Source: an uncultured Bacteroidales bacterium
Lineage (GTDB): Bacteria > Bacteroidota > Bacteroidia > Bacteroidales > Bacteroidaceae
Assembly (NCBI GenBank): GCA_902799355.1
Contig: CADCAG010000005.1
Location: forward strand, 1 to 64,000
Length of the DNA: 64,000 nucleotides
Reading direction: 5' to 3'
A program made the position numbers and the translations under genes. Below, one piece after another: positions 33,620 to 44,000 of the stretch (positions are counted from its first letter, which is position 1; each line of letters starts with the position of its first letter). The notes beneath the pieces are model-generated. The model was not told the origin of the DNA and did not search any database. It saw only the letters and a program-made list of their open reading frames with translations.

Positions 33620-33632
33620 CAGAACGAACTTA

Positions 33633-34955
33633 ATGAACATACACCCACTCCATAACACGACCTCAGAACGGCCACAGCGCTTCACCTATCCGTTCTGCTA
33701 TGAGCCTCATCCTCTGTGCCGCGCAGCAGTCACAGAGGTGCAGCAATACATAGCAGAGCATGAAGAGATACGCAGTGATGCCGACCGCGGCAAGATGTTT
33801 GGAGTATTGGTGGTAGACAGTACTGACGGACTGGCTTTTCTGGCTGCCTACAGCGGTCTGCTGGCAGGTCGCAACGACTGGCCATATTTCGTGCCTCCCG
33901 TCTATGACGCCCAACAGCCCGACGGCCACTTCAAGATGACAGAACGCGAGATTTCTCTCATCTCTCACCACTCACCACTTACCTCTAAACAGATGTCTCA
34001 GGAGCTACAGCTGTGGCTGTTCCACCAGTACCAGTTGCTCAACGCCCGTGGTGAGACGAAAGACCTGGTAGACATCTGGCAGTCGTACTACAGCCGCGAG
34101 AAGCTGCGCCGCAAGTTTCCGCTGCCACCAGGAGGTACTGGCGACTGCTGTGCCCCCAAGTTGTTGCAATATGCCTATCAGCATGGTTTGAAGCCTGTCT
34201 GTATGGCAGAATTCTGGTGGGGAGCGCCCACTAAAGAGGAGGTACGCCAGCATCTGAACTTCTATCCTGCCTGCCGAGGCAAGTGCAAGCCTATCCTGAC
34301 GTGGATGCTACAGGGACTGGATGTAGACCCAAACCCCGAGACATTAGGTCTTCAACGCATGGAGATACCTACCGTCTACGAGGATGACGCCCTGCTCGTC
34401 GTTGACAAGCCCAGCGGTATGCTGTCGGTGCCGGGGCGTATAGAGGACTACAGTGTGGAGACGGTCATGCACGAACGTTATTCCGACAGCATCGTTGCCC
34501 ACCGCCTGGACATGGGCACGAGTGGCTTGCTCATCGTTGCCAAGAATGGGGAGGCCTACCGCATCCTGCAACAGCAATTCATCCACCATGAGGTGAGAAA
34601 GAAATACATCGCTATGTTGGAGCATTCAGGCCAGGGCACAGGTGTCATCAGTCTGCCGTTACGCCCAGACCCCATGAACCGTCCCCGTCAGGTGGTGGAT
34701 ACGGATCACGGCAAACGTGCCGTCACCCGCTACGAGTATATCGGTGACCGTCTGGTGGCGCTATGGCCAGAGACGGGGCGAACGCACCAGCTACGCATCC
34801 ACTGTGCACACCCTGACGGACTGTCCAACCCCATCGTTGGCGATGAGTTGTATGGCACCCGCGGCCAGCGGCTCTGTCTGCATGCTGCTGAAATCTGGTT
34901 CCGTCATCCTATATCAGGCGACGAGATGCATATCAAATCAGAAATACCCTTTTAA
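33633..34955 (+). CDS. RluA-family pseudouridine synthase with an N-terminal extra domain
   Basis: The 440-residue protein has a C-terminal RluA-type core from about residue 240: VYEDDALLVVDKPSGMLSVPG, the catalytic Asp in HRLDMGTSGLLIVAK, TGRTHQLRIHCAHPDGL and LHAAEIWFRHP. The first 210 residues are not the usual S4 domain but a separate domain with FGVLVVDSTDGLAFLAAYSGLL, PPGGTGDCCAPKLLQYAYQHG, AEFWWGAP and FYPACRGKCKPIL; its conserved-looking Cys residues could bind a metal. The RNA target is unknown. A stretch ISLISHHSPLTS between two parts of this N-domain is encoded by a CT/CAC simple repeat (33955-33986) and looks like an in-frame insertion. Confidence 0.88.
   Translation: MNIHPLHNTTSERPQRFTYPFCYEPHPLCRAAVTEVQQYIAEHEEIRSDADRGKMFGVLVVDSTDGLAFLAAYSGLLAGRNDWPYFVPPVYDAQQPDGHFKMTEREISLISHHSPLTSKQMSQELQLWLFHQYQLLNARGETKDLVDIWQSYYSREKLRRKFPLPPGGTGDCCAPKLLQYAYQHGLKPVCMAEFWWGAPTKEEVRQHLNFYPACRGKCKPILTWMLQGLDVDPNPETLGLQRMEIPTVYEDDALLVVDKPSGMLSVPGRIEDYSVETVMHERYSDSIVAHRLDMGTSGLLIVAKNGEAYRILQQQFIHHEVRKKYIAMLEHSGQGTGVISLPLRPDPMNRPRQVVDTDHGKRAVTRYEYIGDRLVALWPETGRTHQLRIHCAHPDGLSNPIVGDELYGTRGQRLCLHAAEIWFRHPISGDEMHIKSEIPF
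33955..33986. repeat. CT/CAC simple repeat in frame in the RluA-like gene
   Basis: Repeats of the words CTCTCA and CACCACT / CACCACTT run through 33955-33986 and are translated without a frame break. Confidence 0.55.
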
Positions 34956-34975
34956 TCATTTAAAACGTTATCATT

Positions 34976-35281
34976 ATGGTTAAGCACATTATTCTTTGGA
35001 CATTGAAGTCCGAGCTGAGTGAGGAAGAGAAGAAGGCTGTCAAGGCTGGTATTAAGGAAGGTCTGGAAGGCCTGGTAGGCAAGGTTCCTGGACTCATTGA
35101 TGTCAAGGTACACATCGATGGTCGTCTGGCATCATCGAACGCTGACGTCATGCTCGACAGCACCCTGGAGAGCGAAGAGGCACTGAAGGGCTATGCCATA
35201 CATCCAGAGCATGTAGCTGTGGCCAACAACAAGGTACGTCCCTACACCGTACAGCGCAGCTGCCTGGACTTCGAAATCTAA
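34976..35281 (+). CDS. Dabb-domain (stress-response A/B barrel) protein
   Basis: This 101-residue protein begins VKHIILWTLKSELSEEEKKAV and has the pattern of the dimeric alpha/beta barrel family: a His in the first strand, a long Glu/Lys helix, VPGLIDVKVHIDGRLASSNADVM, and the C-terminal helix with HPEHVAVANN. Such proteins form small dimers; most have no proven function in bacteria. It follows the RluA-like gene by 20 bp and its stop is 10 bp before the helicase start, so they are likely cotranscribed. Confidence 0.85.
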   Translation: MVKHIILWTLKSELSEEEKKAVKAGIKEGLEGLVGKVPGLIDVKVHIDGRLASSNADVMLDSTLESEEALKGYAIHPEHVAVANNKVRPYTVQRSCLDFEI

Positions 35282-35291
35282 CCAACGGTTA

Positions 35292-37187
35292 TTGGTCAAC
35301 GTGCAGACATCACCCATTCAGGCACTGCAACAGCAGCGGCTGCTATTGCAGTTAGAGTACGAGACAGAGAAAGAGGCCTTCCGCCAACAGACCCAGCAGA
35401 CGGGTATTGCGCGGAAGGTCAAGCGCGGCGATGCCTGGTGGCCCGTGAAGGTCTGCAAGAGCTACTATAACTCGCTGAACCAGTTGGCTGTTGAACTGGT
35501 GCGTACGGCCGATACCGACATCGAGCACAACTTCGAGTTCGGAAAGCCGGTATCGTTCTTTAGTGTGGATGACGATTCTGCCGTCATCAAACACTTCCGC
35601 CATACGGGCACCGTCAGCTATGTCGATGGCGACCGCATGGTGGTGACCGTTCCCGACGGTTTCCCCGTTATCGATTTGCAGAATGCCGAGCAGCTGGGCA
35701 TCCAGCTCTCTTTCGACGAGACCAGCTACCGTCTGATGATGGAAGCGCTGGACCGTGCCATCAAGGGCAAAGGACGCCTGGGCTATCTGCGTGACTTGTT
35801 CTATAGTCACCAGAAGCCAGAGACCTTTGTCTTCCCGTCCATGCACTTCCCCTACCTGAATGCTACTCAGGAAGATGCCGTCAACATGGTGCTTCGCGCC
35901 AAAGATGTCGCTATTGTCCATGGTCCTCCAGGAACTGGCAAGACCACCACACTGGTGGAAGCCATCCGCGAGACGTTGATGCGAGAGAATCAGGTGTTGG
36001 TATGTGCACAGAGCAATATGGCTGTCGACTGGATATCTGAAAAGCTCGTCGACCGCGGCATCAATGTGCTACGCATTGGCAATCCCACGCGTGTCAACGA
36101 CAAGATGCTGTCGTTCACCTATGAGCGACGCTTTGAGGCTCATCCCGACTACCCGCACCTATGGGCCATCCGCAAGGCCATCCGTGACCTGCGCAGCCAT
36201 CGCAAGCGAGGTGACGAGAAATTTCACCAAAAGCTGGAGAGTCTAAAGGGTCGCGCTACAGAGTTGGAGATACGCATCAACAACGACCTGTTTGGCGAGG
36301 CACGTGTCATCGCCTCAACACTAGTCAGCTCGGCCAACCGTCTGTTGGATGGTCATAAGTTTGGCACCCTGTTTATCGATGAGGCGGCACAGGCCTTGGA
36401 GGCTGCCTGCTGGATACCATTACGACGCGTCAGTCGTGTGGTGTTGGCGGGCGACCACTGTCAGCTGCCGCCGACCGTCAAGAGCATTGCCGCCCTGAAG
36501 GCTGGGCTGGGCAAGACACTCATGGAACGCATCGTCGAGATACACCCCGAGGCCGTCACACTGCTCAAGGTGCAATACCGCATGAACGATGACATCATGC
36601 GCTTCTCCAGCAACTACTTTTACGATGGACAGGTAGAGAGTGCGCCAGAAGTAAAATATCGCAGCATTCTCGACCTTGACACCCCGATGACATGGATTGA
36701 CACATCACAGCTGGAGTTACCTGCCGACAGTGACGTCTCCTTCAAAGAAGAGTTTGTCGGCGAGAGCTTCGGGCGTATCAACAAGGCTGAGGCCGAGGTG
36801 ACGCTACTAGCGCTACAGCACTATTTCAATCAGATTGGCAAACAGCGCTTGTTAGACGAGCGCATCGATGTGGGTATCATCTCGCCCTACCGTGCTCAGG
36901 TGCAGTATCTGCGGCGCCTGCTGATGAAGCGAGAGTTCTTCAAGCCCTTCCGTAGATATATCAGTGTCAACACCGTCGACGGCTTCCAAGGACAGGAGCG
37001 TGACGTCATCGTCATCTCCATGGTGCGTTCCAACGATGACGGACAAATCGGCTTCCTCCGCGACCTGCGCCGCATGAATGTCGCCATCACCCGTGCCCGC
37101 ATGAAACTCATCATCTTAGGAGACGTCCCCACCTTGACACGTCATCCTTTTTACCATCAGTTGTGGCAGTATATTGACAATTTATAA
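35292..37187 (+). CDS. Superfamily 1B DNA/RNA helicase (UPF1/IGHMBP2-like)
   Basis: The 631-residue ATPase has an N-terminal domain of about 200 residues (PIQALQQQRLLLQLEYETEKEAF), then the helicase core: Walker A GPPGTGKTTTLVEAI near residue 211, CAQSNMAVDW, Walker B LFIDEAAQALEAA near 361, GDHCQLPPTVKS, LKVQYRMNDDIM and the C-terminal VDGFQGQERDVIVIS, VAITRARMKLI. It is related to eukaryotic UPF1, SMUBP-2 and Dna2 types and is probably soluble. No ATG fits the start: the frame opens with TTG at 35292 or GTG at 35301, and the next ATG is about 150 residues inside. A non-ATG start is therefore likely. Confidence 0.9.
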   Translation: MVNVQTSPIQALQQQRLLLQLEYETEKEAFRQQTQQTGIARKVKRGDAWWPVKVCKSYYNSLNQLAVELVRTADTDIEHNFEFGKPVSFFSVDDDSAVIKHFRHTGTVSYVDGDRMVVTVPDGFPVIDLQNAEQLGIQLSFDETSYRLMMEALDRAIKGKGRLGYLRDLFYSHQKPETFVFPSMHFPYLNATQEDAVNMVLRAKDVAIVHGPPGTGKTTTLVEAIRETLMRENQVLVCAQSNMAVDWISEKLVDRGINVLRIGNPTRVNDKMLSFTYERRFEAHPDYPHLWAIRKAIRDLRSHRKRGDEKFHQKLESLKGRATELEIRINNDLFGEARVIASTLVSSANRLLDGHKFGTLFIDEAAQALEAACWIPLRRVSRVVLAGDHCQLPPTVKSIAALKAGLGKTLMERIVEIHPEAVTLLKVQYRMNDDIMRFSSNYFYDGQVESAPEVKYRSILDLDTPMTWIDTSQLELPADSDVSFKEEFVGESFGRINKAEAEVTLLALQHYFNQIGKQRLLDERIDVGIISPYRAQVQYLRRLLMKREFFKPFRRYISVNTVDGFQGQERDVIVISMVRSNDDGQIGFLRDLRRMNVAITRARMKLIILGDVPTLTRHPFYHQLWQYIDNL

Positions 37188-37197
37188 GGGTATTTAT

Positions 37198-37228
37198 TTG
37201 TGTGTTTAAGTTTTTTGCAGTAAATTTG
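37198..37228 (+). promoter_or_regulatory. Promoter of the GNAT-like gene
   Basis: TTG (37198-37200), 20 bases, then TAAATTTG (37221-37228), 23 bases before the ATG at 37252. Confidence 0.7.
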
Positions 37229-37251
37229 CATGCCGAAAAGGAAAATATGCC

Positions 37252-38394
37252 ATGAGCAAGATTGAAATCAAACCAGTGACTACCCGTCAGGAACTGCAAC
37301 AGTTTGTGCAGTTCTTCTACGACTTGTATCGCGGCAACGACTGTGCCGTACCCTACCTGTACAGTGAAGAGATGTCGACGCTACGACACGACAAGAACAC
37401 CTCTTTCGAATGCTGTGAATCCCAGTATTTCATGGCCTTCAAGGACGGCAAACTGGTGGGACGTGTGGCAGCCATCATCAACCACCGTGCCAACGAACGC
37501 TGGGACCGCAAGCAAGTACGCTTCAGCTGGTTTGACTTCGTGGACGACCAAGAGGTCAGCGCAGCCCTGCTAAAGGCTGTCGAGGACTGGGGTCGTTCAA
37601 AGGGAATGACAGAGATTGCCGGTCCGATTGGCTTTATCGATACCGACCGCGAGGGTATGCTGGTAGATGGTTTCGACAAACTCTCCACCATGTACATCAA
37701 CTACAACTACCCCTACTATCCGCAACACATGGAGCAGATGGAGGGCTACGAGAAAGCCAACGACTGGGTGGAGTTACGCGTCAAGGTTCCTGAGGTAGTA
37801 CCCGAGAAATTTGCCAAGATTACCGAGATGGTACGCAAGCGCTACGGTCTGTGCGTACACAAGTTCACGCGCAAAGAGCTCGTCGCTGACGGCTGGGGCA
37901 AGCGCATCTTCGACCTGCTCAACGAGACCTATAAGGATCTTTATGGCTTCAGCCAACTGTCCGACCACCAGATAGGCCAACTGGTCAACGACTATATCAA
38001 GATTGCCGACCTCAACCTCGTGACAGGTGTCATGGATGGCGACAAACTGGTAGGTTTCGGTATCACTTTTCCCTCGTTCTCCCGCGCGCTGCAGAAGACA
38101 CACGATGGTCGCTTCCTCCCCTTTGGTTGGTGGCACCTGCTAAAGATACTGAAATGGCACAAGACGGACACCGTAGACTTGTTACTCATTGGCGTACTGC
38201 CCGAATACCGCAGCAAGGGTGCCAATGCGCTCATCTTCGACGATCTCATCCGCCAATTCCAGCGCTACGGCTTCGACTGGGCCGAAACAGGTCCACAGAT
38301 GGAAACCAACGAGGGCGTGCTGTCGCAGTGGCAATACTTAGAGTCCACCCAACATCGACGCCATCGTTGTTATCGTAAAGAATTAAAAGGTTAA
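37252..38394 (+). CDS. GNAT-like acyltransferase family protein of unknown substrate
   Basis: The 380-residue protein resembles large GNAT-fold proteins: a first part with [49 protein letters not shown] and [18 protein letters not shown], and a second GNAT-like half with [40 protein letters not shown] and a C-terminal [11 protein letters not shown]. The [10 protein letters not shown] segment looks like the acyl-CoA binding motif. The substrate is unknown. It converges on the acyl-CoA ligase gene with a 4-bp overlap of the stops, and such convergent neighbours may share fatty-acid metabolism, but that is inference. Confidence 0.7.
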   Translation: MSKIEIKPVTTRQELQQFVQFFYDLYRGNDCAVPYLYSEEMSTLRHDKNTSFECCESQYFMAFKDGKLVGRVAAIINHRANERWDRKQVRFSWFDFVDDQEVSAALLKAVEDWGRSKGMTEIAGPIGFIDTDREGMLVDGFDKLSTMYINYNYPYYPQHMEQMEGYEKANDWVELRVKVPEVVPEKFAKITEMVRKRYGLCVHKFTRKELVADGWGKRIFDLLNETYKDLYGFSQLSDHQIGQLVNDYIKIADLNLVTGVMDGDKLVGFGITFPSFSRALQKTHDGRFLPFGWWHLLKILKWHKTDTVDLLLIGVLPEYRSKGANALIFDDLIRQFQRYGFDWAETGPQMETNEGVLSQWQYLESTQHRRHRCYRKELKG

Positions 38395-40118
38395 ACTACC
38401 TCGATACCTTGTTTCTTACAAAGTTCCAGGCTCATCTCCTTGAGCTTGAACTTCTGGATTTTACCTGATCCCGTCAGTGGGAACTGGTCAATGAAAAACA
38501 CGTACTTAGGAATCTTGTAGCGAGCTATCTTACCACGGCAGAACAGCTGTACATCCTCTGCCGTCATTGTGGCACCCTCTTCCAGAATAATGAAGGCGCC
38601 CACGGCCTCACCGTATTTCTTGGAAGGAACGGCAGCCACCTGAACATCACGAATGCCAGGCATGTGATAGAGGAACTCCTCTATCTCGCGTGGATAGATA
38701 TTCTCACCACCACGGATAATCATATCCTTGATACGTCCGGTAATCTTATAGAAGCCCTGCTCGTCCTTGACACCCAGGTCACCAGAATGCAGATAGCCGT
38801 TCTTGTCGATGACCTCCGCAGTAGCTGTGGGGTTCTTATAGTAGCCCTTCATCACGTTGAAGCCCTTACAGCACATCTCGCCCTGCACACCAACGGGACA
38901 CTCCTCGCCAGTCTCTGGATCGAGCACCTTGACGTCGACAAACGGAAAGTCGCGACCGACGGTGGTACAACGCTGCTCGAAGGTATCGTTCAGACAGGTC
39001 TGTGTCATGCCTGGCGACGACTCTGTCAAGCCATACACGCTGGTAATGGTCATAAACATCTTCTCCGACACCTGCTTCATCAGTTCCACAGGACAGAGTG
39101 AACCAGCCATGATACCTGTGCGCAGACAACTGAGGTCGAACATATCGAACATAGGGTGGTTCAGCTCGGCAATGAACATGGTGGGCACGCCATAGACAGC
39201 GGTACACCTCTCTTTGTGGATAGAGGCCAGCACAACCAGTGGGTCGAACTTCTCGACCATCACCTCCGTACAGCCATGTGTCAGACAGTTCATCGTGGCC
39301 AGCACCACACCGAAGCAATGGAACAGGGGCACACAGACGCAGAGTTTGTCGTCAGCCGTAAAGCCCATATTCTCACCAGTGAAGTAGCCATCGTTGGCAA
39401 TACCATAGTGCGTCAGCATCACGCCCTTGGGGAATCCCGTAGTACCACTGGTGTACTGCATGTTGCAGACATCGTAGCAGGTCACGTTCTTCTTCATCTC
39501 GTTCAGCGTATCGTCCTCTATATTCTGTCCCAGCAAGAGCAGTTCGGCGGTATTGTACATACCACGATACTTCTCCATACCGATATATACGACACTCTTC
39601 AGGAAGGGGAAACGCTCACTATTCAGGTGACCACGCTCACAGGTCTTCAGCTCAGGGAGCATAGTGTAGGTCATGTCGACATAGTTGCAGTCCCACGTAC
39701 CATCGGTAATGCAGAGCACCTCCATGTCAGAGTCCTTACAGAGATACTCCAGCTCGTTCTGCTTGTAGTTTGTATTAACGGTCACCAGTACAGCACCTAT
39801 CTTAGCCGTGGCATAGAGGAATGTCAGCCAGTCGGGCACATTAGTCGCCCAGATGCCTACGTTAGAACCTTTCTTCACGCCAATGCTAATCAGTCCCTTG
39901 GCGAGGTTATCCACACGCTGGTTGAACGTGCTCCACGTAAAGCGCAGGTTACGGTCTGAATAAACGATATATTCCTTGTCAGGAGTAGTCTCAGCCCAGT
40001 ACTCCAGCCATTCACCCAGCGTTCTTTCCCACAACTGGTAGCCAGCACTTCCTGTCTCAGCAGGGTAGGCTCTATCAGGCAGTGGTCTGCCTGCCATGTC
40101 AAGTCTTACGTTTGCCAT
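38391..40118 (-). CDS. AMP-binding acyl-CoA ligase (FadD-like)
   Basis: The 575-residue enzyme activates a carboxylic acid with ATP and joins it to CoA. It has the P-loop [17 protein letters not shown] near residue 221, the A5-type motif [64 protein letters not shown] and the C-terminal Lys in [12 protein letters not shown]. These fit long- or medium-chain fatty acyl-CoA ligases. The XRE-cupin regulator is 3 bp upstream in the same unit, so its expression likely responds to a small ligand or acyl compound through that regulator. Confidence 0.92.
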   Translation of the reverse strand: MANVRLDMAGRPLPDRAYPAETGSAGYQLWERTLGEWLEYWAETTPDKEYIVYSDRNLRFTWSTFNQRVDNLAKGLISIGVKKGSNVGIWATNVPDWLTFLYATAKIGAVLVTVNTNYKQNELEYLCKDSDMEVLCITDGTWDCNYVDMTYTMLPELKTCERGHLNSERFPFLKSVVYIGMEKYRGMYNTAELLLLGQNIEDDTLNEMKKNVTCYDVCNMQYTSGTTGFPKGVMLTHYGIANDGYFTGENMGFTADDKLCVCVPLFHCFGVVLATMNCLTHGCTEVMVEKFDPLVVLASIHKERCTAVYGVPTMFIAELNHPMFDMFDLSCLRTGIMAGSLCPVELMKQVSEKMFMTITSVYGLTESSPGMTQTCLNDTFEQRCTTVGRDFPFVDVKVLDPETGEECPVGVQGEMCCKGFNVMKGYYKNPTATAEVIDKNGYLHSGDLGVKDEQGFYKITGRIKDMIIRGGENIYPREIEEFLYHMPGIRDVQVAAVPSKKYGEAVGAFIILEEGATMTAEDVQLFCRGKIARYKIPKYVFFIDQFPLTGSGKIQKFKLKEMSLELCKKQGIEVV

Positions 40119-40121
40119 AAT

Positions 40122-40706
40122 TTAGAATGGGATATAAACGACGGCGAGAATCTTTGCTGATTTGCCGGGGGCACCGTGTACATGGTGCTTCACAATGCTA
40201 TCATAGAAGATGCTGTCACCCTCTTTCAGCAAATAGGTCTCCTTGCCATAGACAATCTCTACCTCACCCTGCATCACATAGATAAACTCCTCACCCTCGT
40301 GTGCTGAGAGTTGGAAGTCGGGATTCTCCTCCGGATTGATGTCGATGATGAATGGTTCCATATGACGGCCAGCCTTCTGCTGTGCCAACGGATGATACTC
40401 CATGTGTTTACGAGCATCGGTAGCACCGTTGGAGAAACTGATGCTGCTGTCACGCTCCCTGTCTTCTGCACGGCATACTACAGGGCCCAAGGCGTCATTA
40501 TCGTCCATAAAGGTACCCAGTCGTACTCCCAGAGCACGGGCAATCTTGATTAACGGACCCAGCGAAGGCATCGTCTGGCCGCTTTCAATGGAAGATATCT
40601 GGTCTGTCGAGAGACCACTACTTTCTGCTATCTCCTCTAAGGAGAGGTTCTTGGATTCCCTGATTCCTTTGATCTTGGATCCTACAAAACTATTATTATT
40701 GGACAT
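40122..40706 (-). CDS. XRE-cupin transcription regulator
   Basis: The 194-residue protein has an N-terminal helix-turn-helix of the XRE type (IKGIRESKNLSLEEIAESSG, STDQISSIESGQTMPSLG, LIKIARALGVRLGTF) and a C-terminal cupin (SAHEGEEFIYVMQGEVEIVYG, YLLKEGDSIFYDSIVKHHVHGA) with the His and Glu residues that can hold a metal or ligand. Such regulators often control genes for small-molecule or fatty acid metabolism next to them; here the acyl-CoA ligase follows by 3 bp. Its message begins with a hairpin that may be its own operator (40723-40745). Confidence 0.9.
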   Translation of the reverse strand: MSNNNSFVGSKIKGIRESKNLSLEEIAESSGLSTDQISSIESGQTMPSLGPLIKIARALGVRLGTFMDDNDALGPVVCRAEDRERDSSISFSNGATDARKHMEYHPLAQQKAGRHMEPFIIDINPEENPDFQLSAHEGEEFIYVMQGEVEIVYGKETYLLKEGDSIFYDSIVKHHVHGAPGKSAKILAVVYIPF

Positions 40707-40722
40707 ACCTTATTATATATAA

Positions 40723-40745
40723 CACGTAGGGGCTTATACCCCGTG
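40723..40745 (-). promoter_or_regulatory. Hairpin at the 5' end of the XRE-cupin message
   Basis: CACGtaGGGG and CCCCGTG form arms around a CTTATA loop. It lies between the -7 box (40762-40769) and the ATG at 40706, so it is transcribed. It could be an operator for the regulator or an RNA structure in the leader. Confidence 0.45.
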
Positions 40746-40761
40746 TCGTCAATATTGGGCG

Positions 40762-40792
40762 CAAAGTTACGATTTTTTTCTCATTCCGCCAA
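40762..40792 (-). promoter_or_regulatory. Promoter of the regulator-ligase unit
   Basis: On minus, TTG (40790-40792), 20 bases, then TAACTTTG (40762-40769). Confidence 0.75.
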
Positions 40793-40892
40793 TTATTTTT
40801 CAATATTTCACTAAAAAATCAAAAAGAACAACAATTTGTAAAGTTTTTGTGCTTACGTGTAGAATAACACTAAAAGAAATTTAAGAAAAAAC
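40770..40892. other. A/T-rich stretch between divergent promoters
   Basis: Within the 317-bp gap 40707-41023, this middle part separates the regulator promoter from the promoter of the surface-protein operon. I see no gene in it. It is A/T-rich with many A tracts that may bend DNA. Confidence 0.4.
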
Positions 40893-40923
40893 TTGGAAGT
40901 TTCAGAAATATTTCGTATATTTG
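40893..40923 (+). promoter_or_regulatory. Promoter of the four-gene surface-protein operon
   Basis: TTG (40893-40895), exactly 20 bases, then TATATTTG (40916-40923). The leader to the ATG at 41024 is about 95 bases and includes a small hairpin GTTAG (40928-40932) with CTAAC (40940-40944). Confidence 0.75.
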
Positions 40924-41023
40924 CCCCGTTAGAGTGCGCCTAACTGAGCTAGCCTTTTTGAGAAAGAATCCAACTAATTATACATAATTCAATATATACT
41001 AATAACTTAAAAAACAAAGACCT

Positions 41024-44000
41024 ATGAAAAGATTGCTTACACTATTTGCATTCTTGGCATTGTTCTTGGGAGCAAATGCACAAGGTGGTAAGTGGGAAAA
41101 AGTCTATTCAATAGACTATTCCACTAACAGAGGTTTCCCATTCTACGTAATGGGGTATGTACCTGAGTGGGTAGGCGGTGTTATGACCGATTACGGTTCA
41201 GCCTACAGATACGCAACTCAGGAAAATCTTGACACTTACGATTTCAATGACAGCGGATGGAGAGATGGAGAGTATTCTGTTGGTACTACTACAACTGAAA
41301 GTGGGATAGAGTATCAGAAGGTAACAGGTGCTGGCCCATATTGGCACCAGTATTTCATCGCTGATGGTATTCCCACCAAGCTTGACGGCAAGTACAAAGT
41401 GGTTGCTAAGGTTAAGGCTACCAACGCTGTTAGCATCAACGTCAACATGTTATGGAGTTGGAGCGAAGCTGCCGCTAGTGCTTCTGTAGCCATTCCTGGC
41501 GAAGCTGATTTCCAGGAAGTAGTATGGGAGTACAGCGGCATTAATGGCCAGTCTTGTAACCTCGTAGCACAGCCAGGAACTTGCACTGAGACCATCGAAT
41601 GGCAGAGCCTTGAGGTTTACGAGTGGCAGAGAGAAAGCCAGAAACCTATTGAGTGGCTTGAAAATCTCAACAATGGTGACGCTTCAAGAACATGGGAAGA
41701 CCTCGGTCTTGCTGATGTCAAATACGATGACATGGACAACTTCTTTAAAGTTTGTGCATGGGCAAAGGAGAAGGGACGCAACTTAGACGGTAACGACGCA
41801 TGGCAGCCATTCCCTGCTGACATCGAAATAGTTGATGGCGATAGTGTATTCGTTGTTCATGGTCAGGCCGCTACCACTGAGGGGGATCCTTCTTCATGGG
41901 ATAACGAGTTCTGGATTCAATCGCCAAGAGCATGGAAGACTGGCTCACAATTAAAAATACACTTTCGTTATAGGGCTTCACAGAGTGTAAAAACAGGAAC
42001 TCAATTTCACAGAGCTCCAGCTAACTATCTATATTGGCAAGCTCTTGGCGACATAGATTTTAAGGAAGAGTGGCAAGAATTTGACAAAATTGTAAATATA
42101 AATGAATCAACGAATGGTGCCACTGCAATTGAATTCACTTTAAATACGAATGTTAAAGATGCTGTAGACTTCTATTTCGACGACCTCTCTTGGCAGAGCA
42201 TGAAACTGGACGAGGGATACTTCTTGGCTGGTATCAACACCAGCATTACTGACTCATACGATGACTTGAGCAATGCTATTGAGTTTATGAATGAAGATTG
42301 GGCGCTCGTTGCAACTATCGGCGAAAAGGGTAATCCCGACTCTTACGTTGACCAGTTGATGATTTCTACCGTTCGTGGTGACGACCAGGCCTTCAAGGGG
42401 GCTACACTGATGCCTCAAGGCAAGATTTACAACGATGCCGATGATTGGCTTTTCTATGTCGCTTCTGCAAATGCTAAGATTAACGTTCCAAACATTGGGG
42501 TTTGGAAGGTTTACCTTGACACAGAGTATACTTCTATGGCCTTTGAGATGCTCGAGGGTGTAGATAGACCGTCTTTTGATATCATTACTAACCCTACAGA
42601 GATAATTGTAAATGCTCTGGAGCGCGAAGACTTGATGGATACCTACTCTGATTCTGGTATAACTGTAAGAGAAGAAATGGATGATCCCGCTGGCGTAGAA
42701 GTAGGTGGCGAAGGTCATGAAGGCCAGCCTTGGGACAACCAGTTCTCCATCAAGGCTAATCGTGCTCTGAAAAAGGGTGAGATAACGAAACTCGTGTTCA
42801 AGTATAGAAGTTCTATTGATGCTAACACCACTACACAGTGCCATGGTGAGACTCCTGGTGCATACCTGCACTGGGCAGCCATCGGTGATGTTAACTTCAC
42901 GACTGACTGGCAGCTATTCGAGAAGGAATTCATTGTTCCAGATGCAGCTGATGGCATGTGGAATATCGTCTTCAACATGGCTGAAATCAAAGACGCTTGC
43001 GATTACTACATTAAGGATGTTCAATGGTATCTGTATGACGGCTATCTGGATGGAGGTCAGACATATGAGAACCTGATTAACGCAGGAGGTACAGCTAACT
43101 TCTACGTGAAGCTTGGTGCAGGAAATTCCCCCGTTCAATACGGTGGTGACGATACCAATATCGTATGGACGATTGCAGGTTCAAGTGAAAACATTTTCGG
43201 TACAGCTTGGGATCCCACCAACACCAGTAACGACATGCGACAGATTGAACCTGGAGTTTTCCTGCTGGAAAAGCAGAATGTCAGACTGGAAGCTGGTGAG
43301 GTCATTGAATATAAGGTTGTCGGCAACCACTCATGGGACATCAACTACGGTGAGAATGGCGAGCCTGATGGTTGGAACGTGACATTCTCTGTTGGTCAGA
43401 CAGACTTCTATGATTTATACTTCTATTTCTACAGAAACTCTGGCAACATACTGTCATGCACTTACCAATATGCATCGTCAGGTATCGAGCCTAACCCAAC
43501 GGAAGTTATTGTTTACGCAATGGAGAGAGACGACCTTTCTGACAATGACACGGATGGTATCAGAGAAGAAGAAGGTGGTACTGGCGAAGTATGGGACAAC
43601 CAGTTCTGGATTGTTGCTAATCGCAACCTTGCTGCAGGCGAGACAACAGTTCTCGAGTTCGATTATATGAGCTCTGACTATGCTTCGACAAGAACAGAGT
43701 TCCACGAAGGACCTTCTGAGTATCTCCACTGGGATGCTCTCGGTGAGATTTACTTCACCCCATATTGGCAGCACTACCGCACAGTATTCACTGTTCCTTC
43801 TGAGGCTGACAACATGAAGTCTATCGCATTTGACATGGCTGTTGTCAAGGAAGCTCGCGATTATCACATCCGAAACGTGGTATGGAGAGTTTCTAATAGT
43901 CAGGAATCTCTGATTAACCAGGAGGGTTCTGAGAACTTCTATGTAAGAATTGGTGCTAATACCGAACCTTACATGTACAATGGTGACTCTCAGGAGAATT

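Noticed and set aside
39156-39959. Plus-strand open frame of 267 codons opposite the acyl-CoA ligase
   Set aside because: The ligase motifs on the minus strand explain the region, and the plus product is His/Thr-rich without a family pattern.
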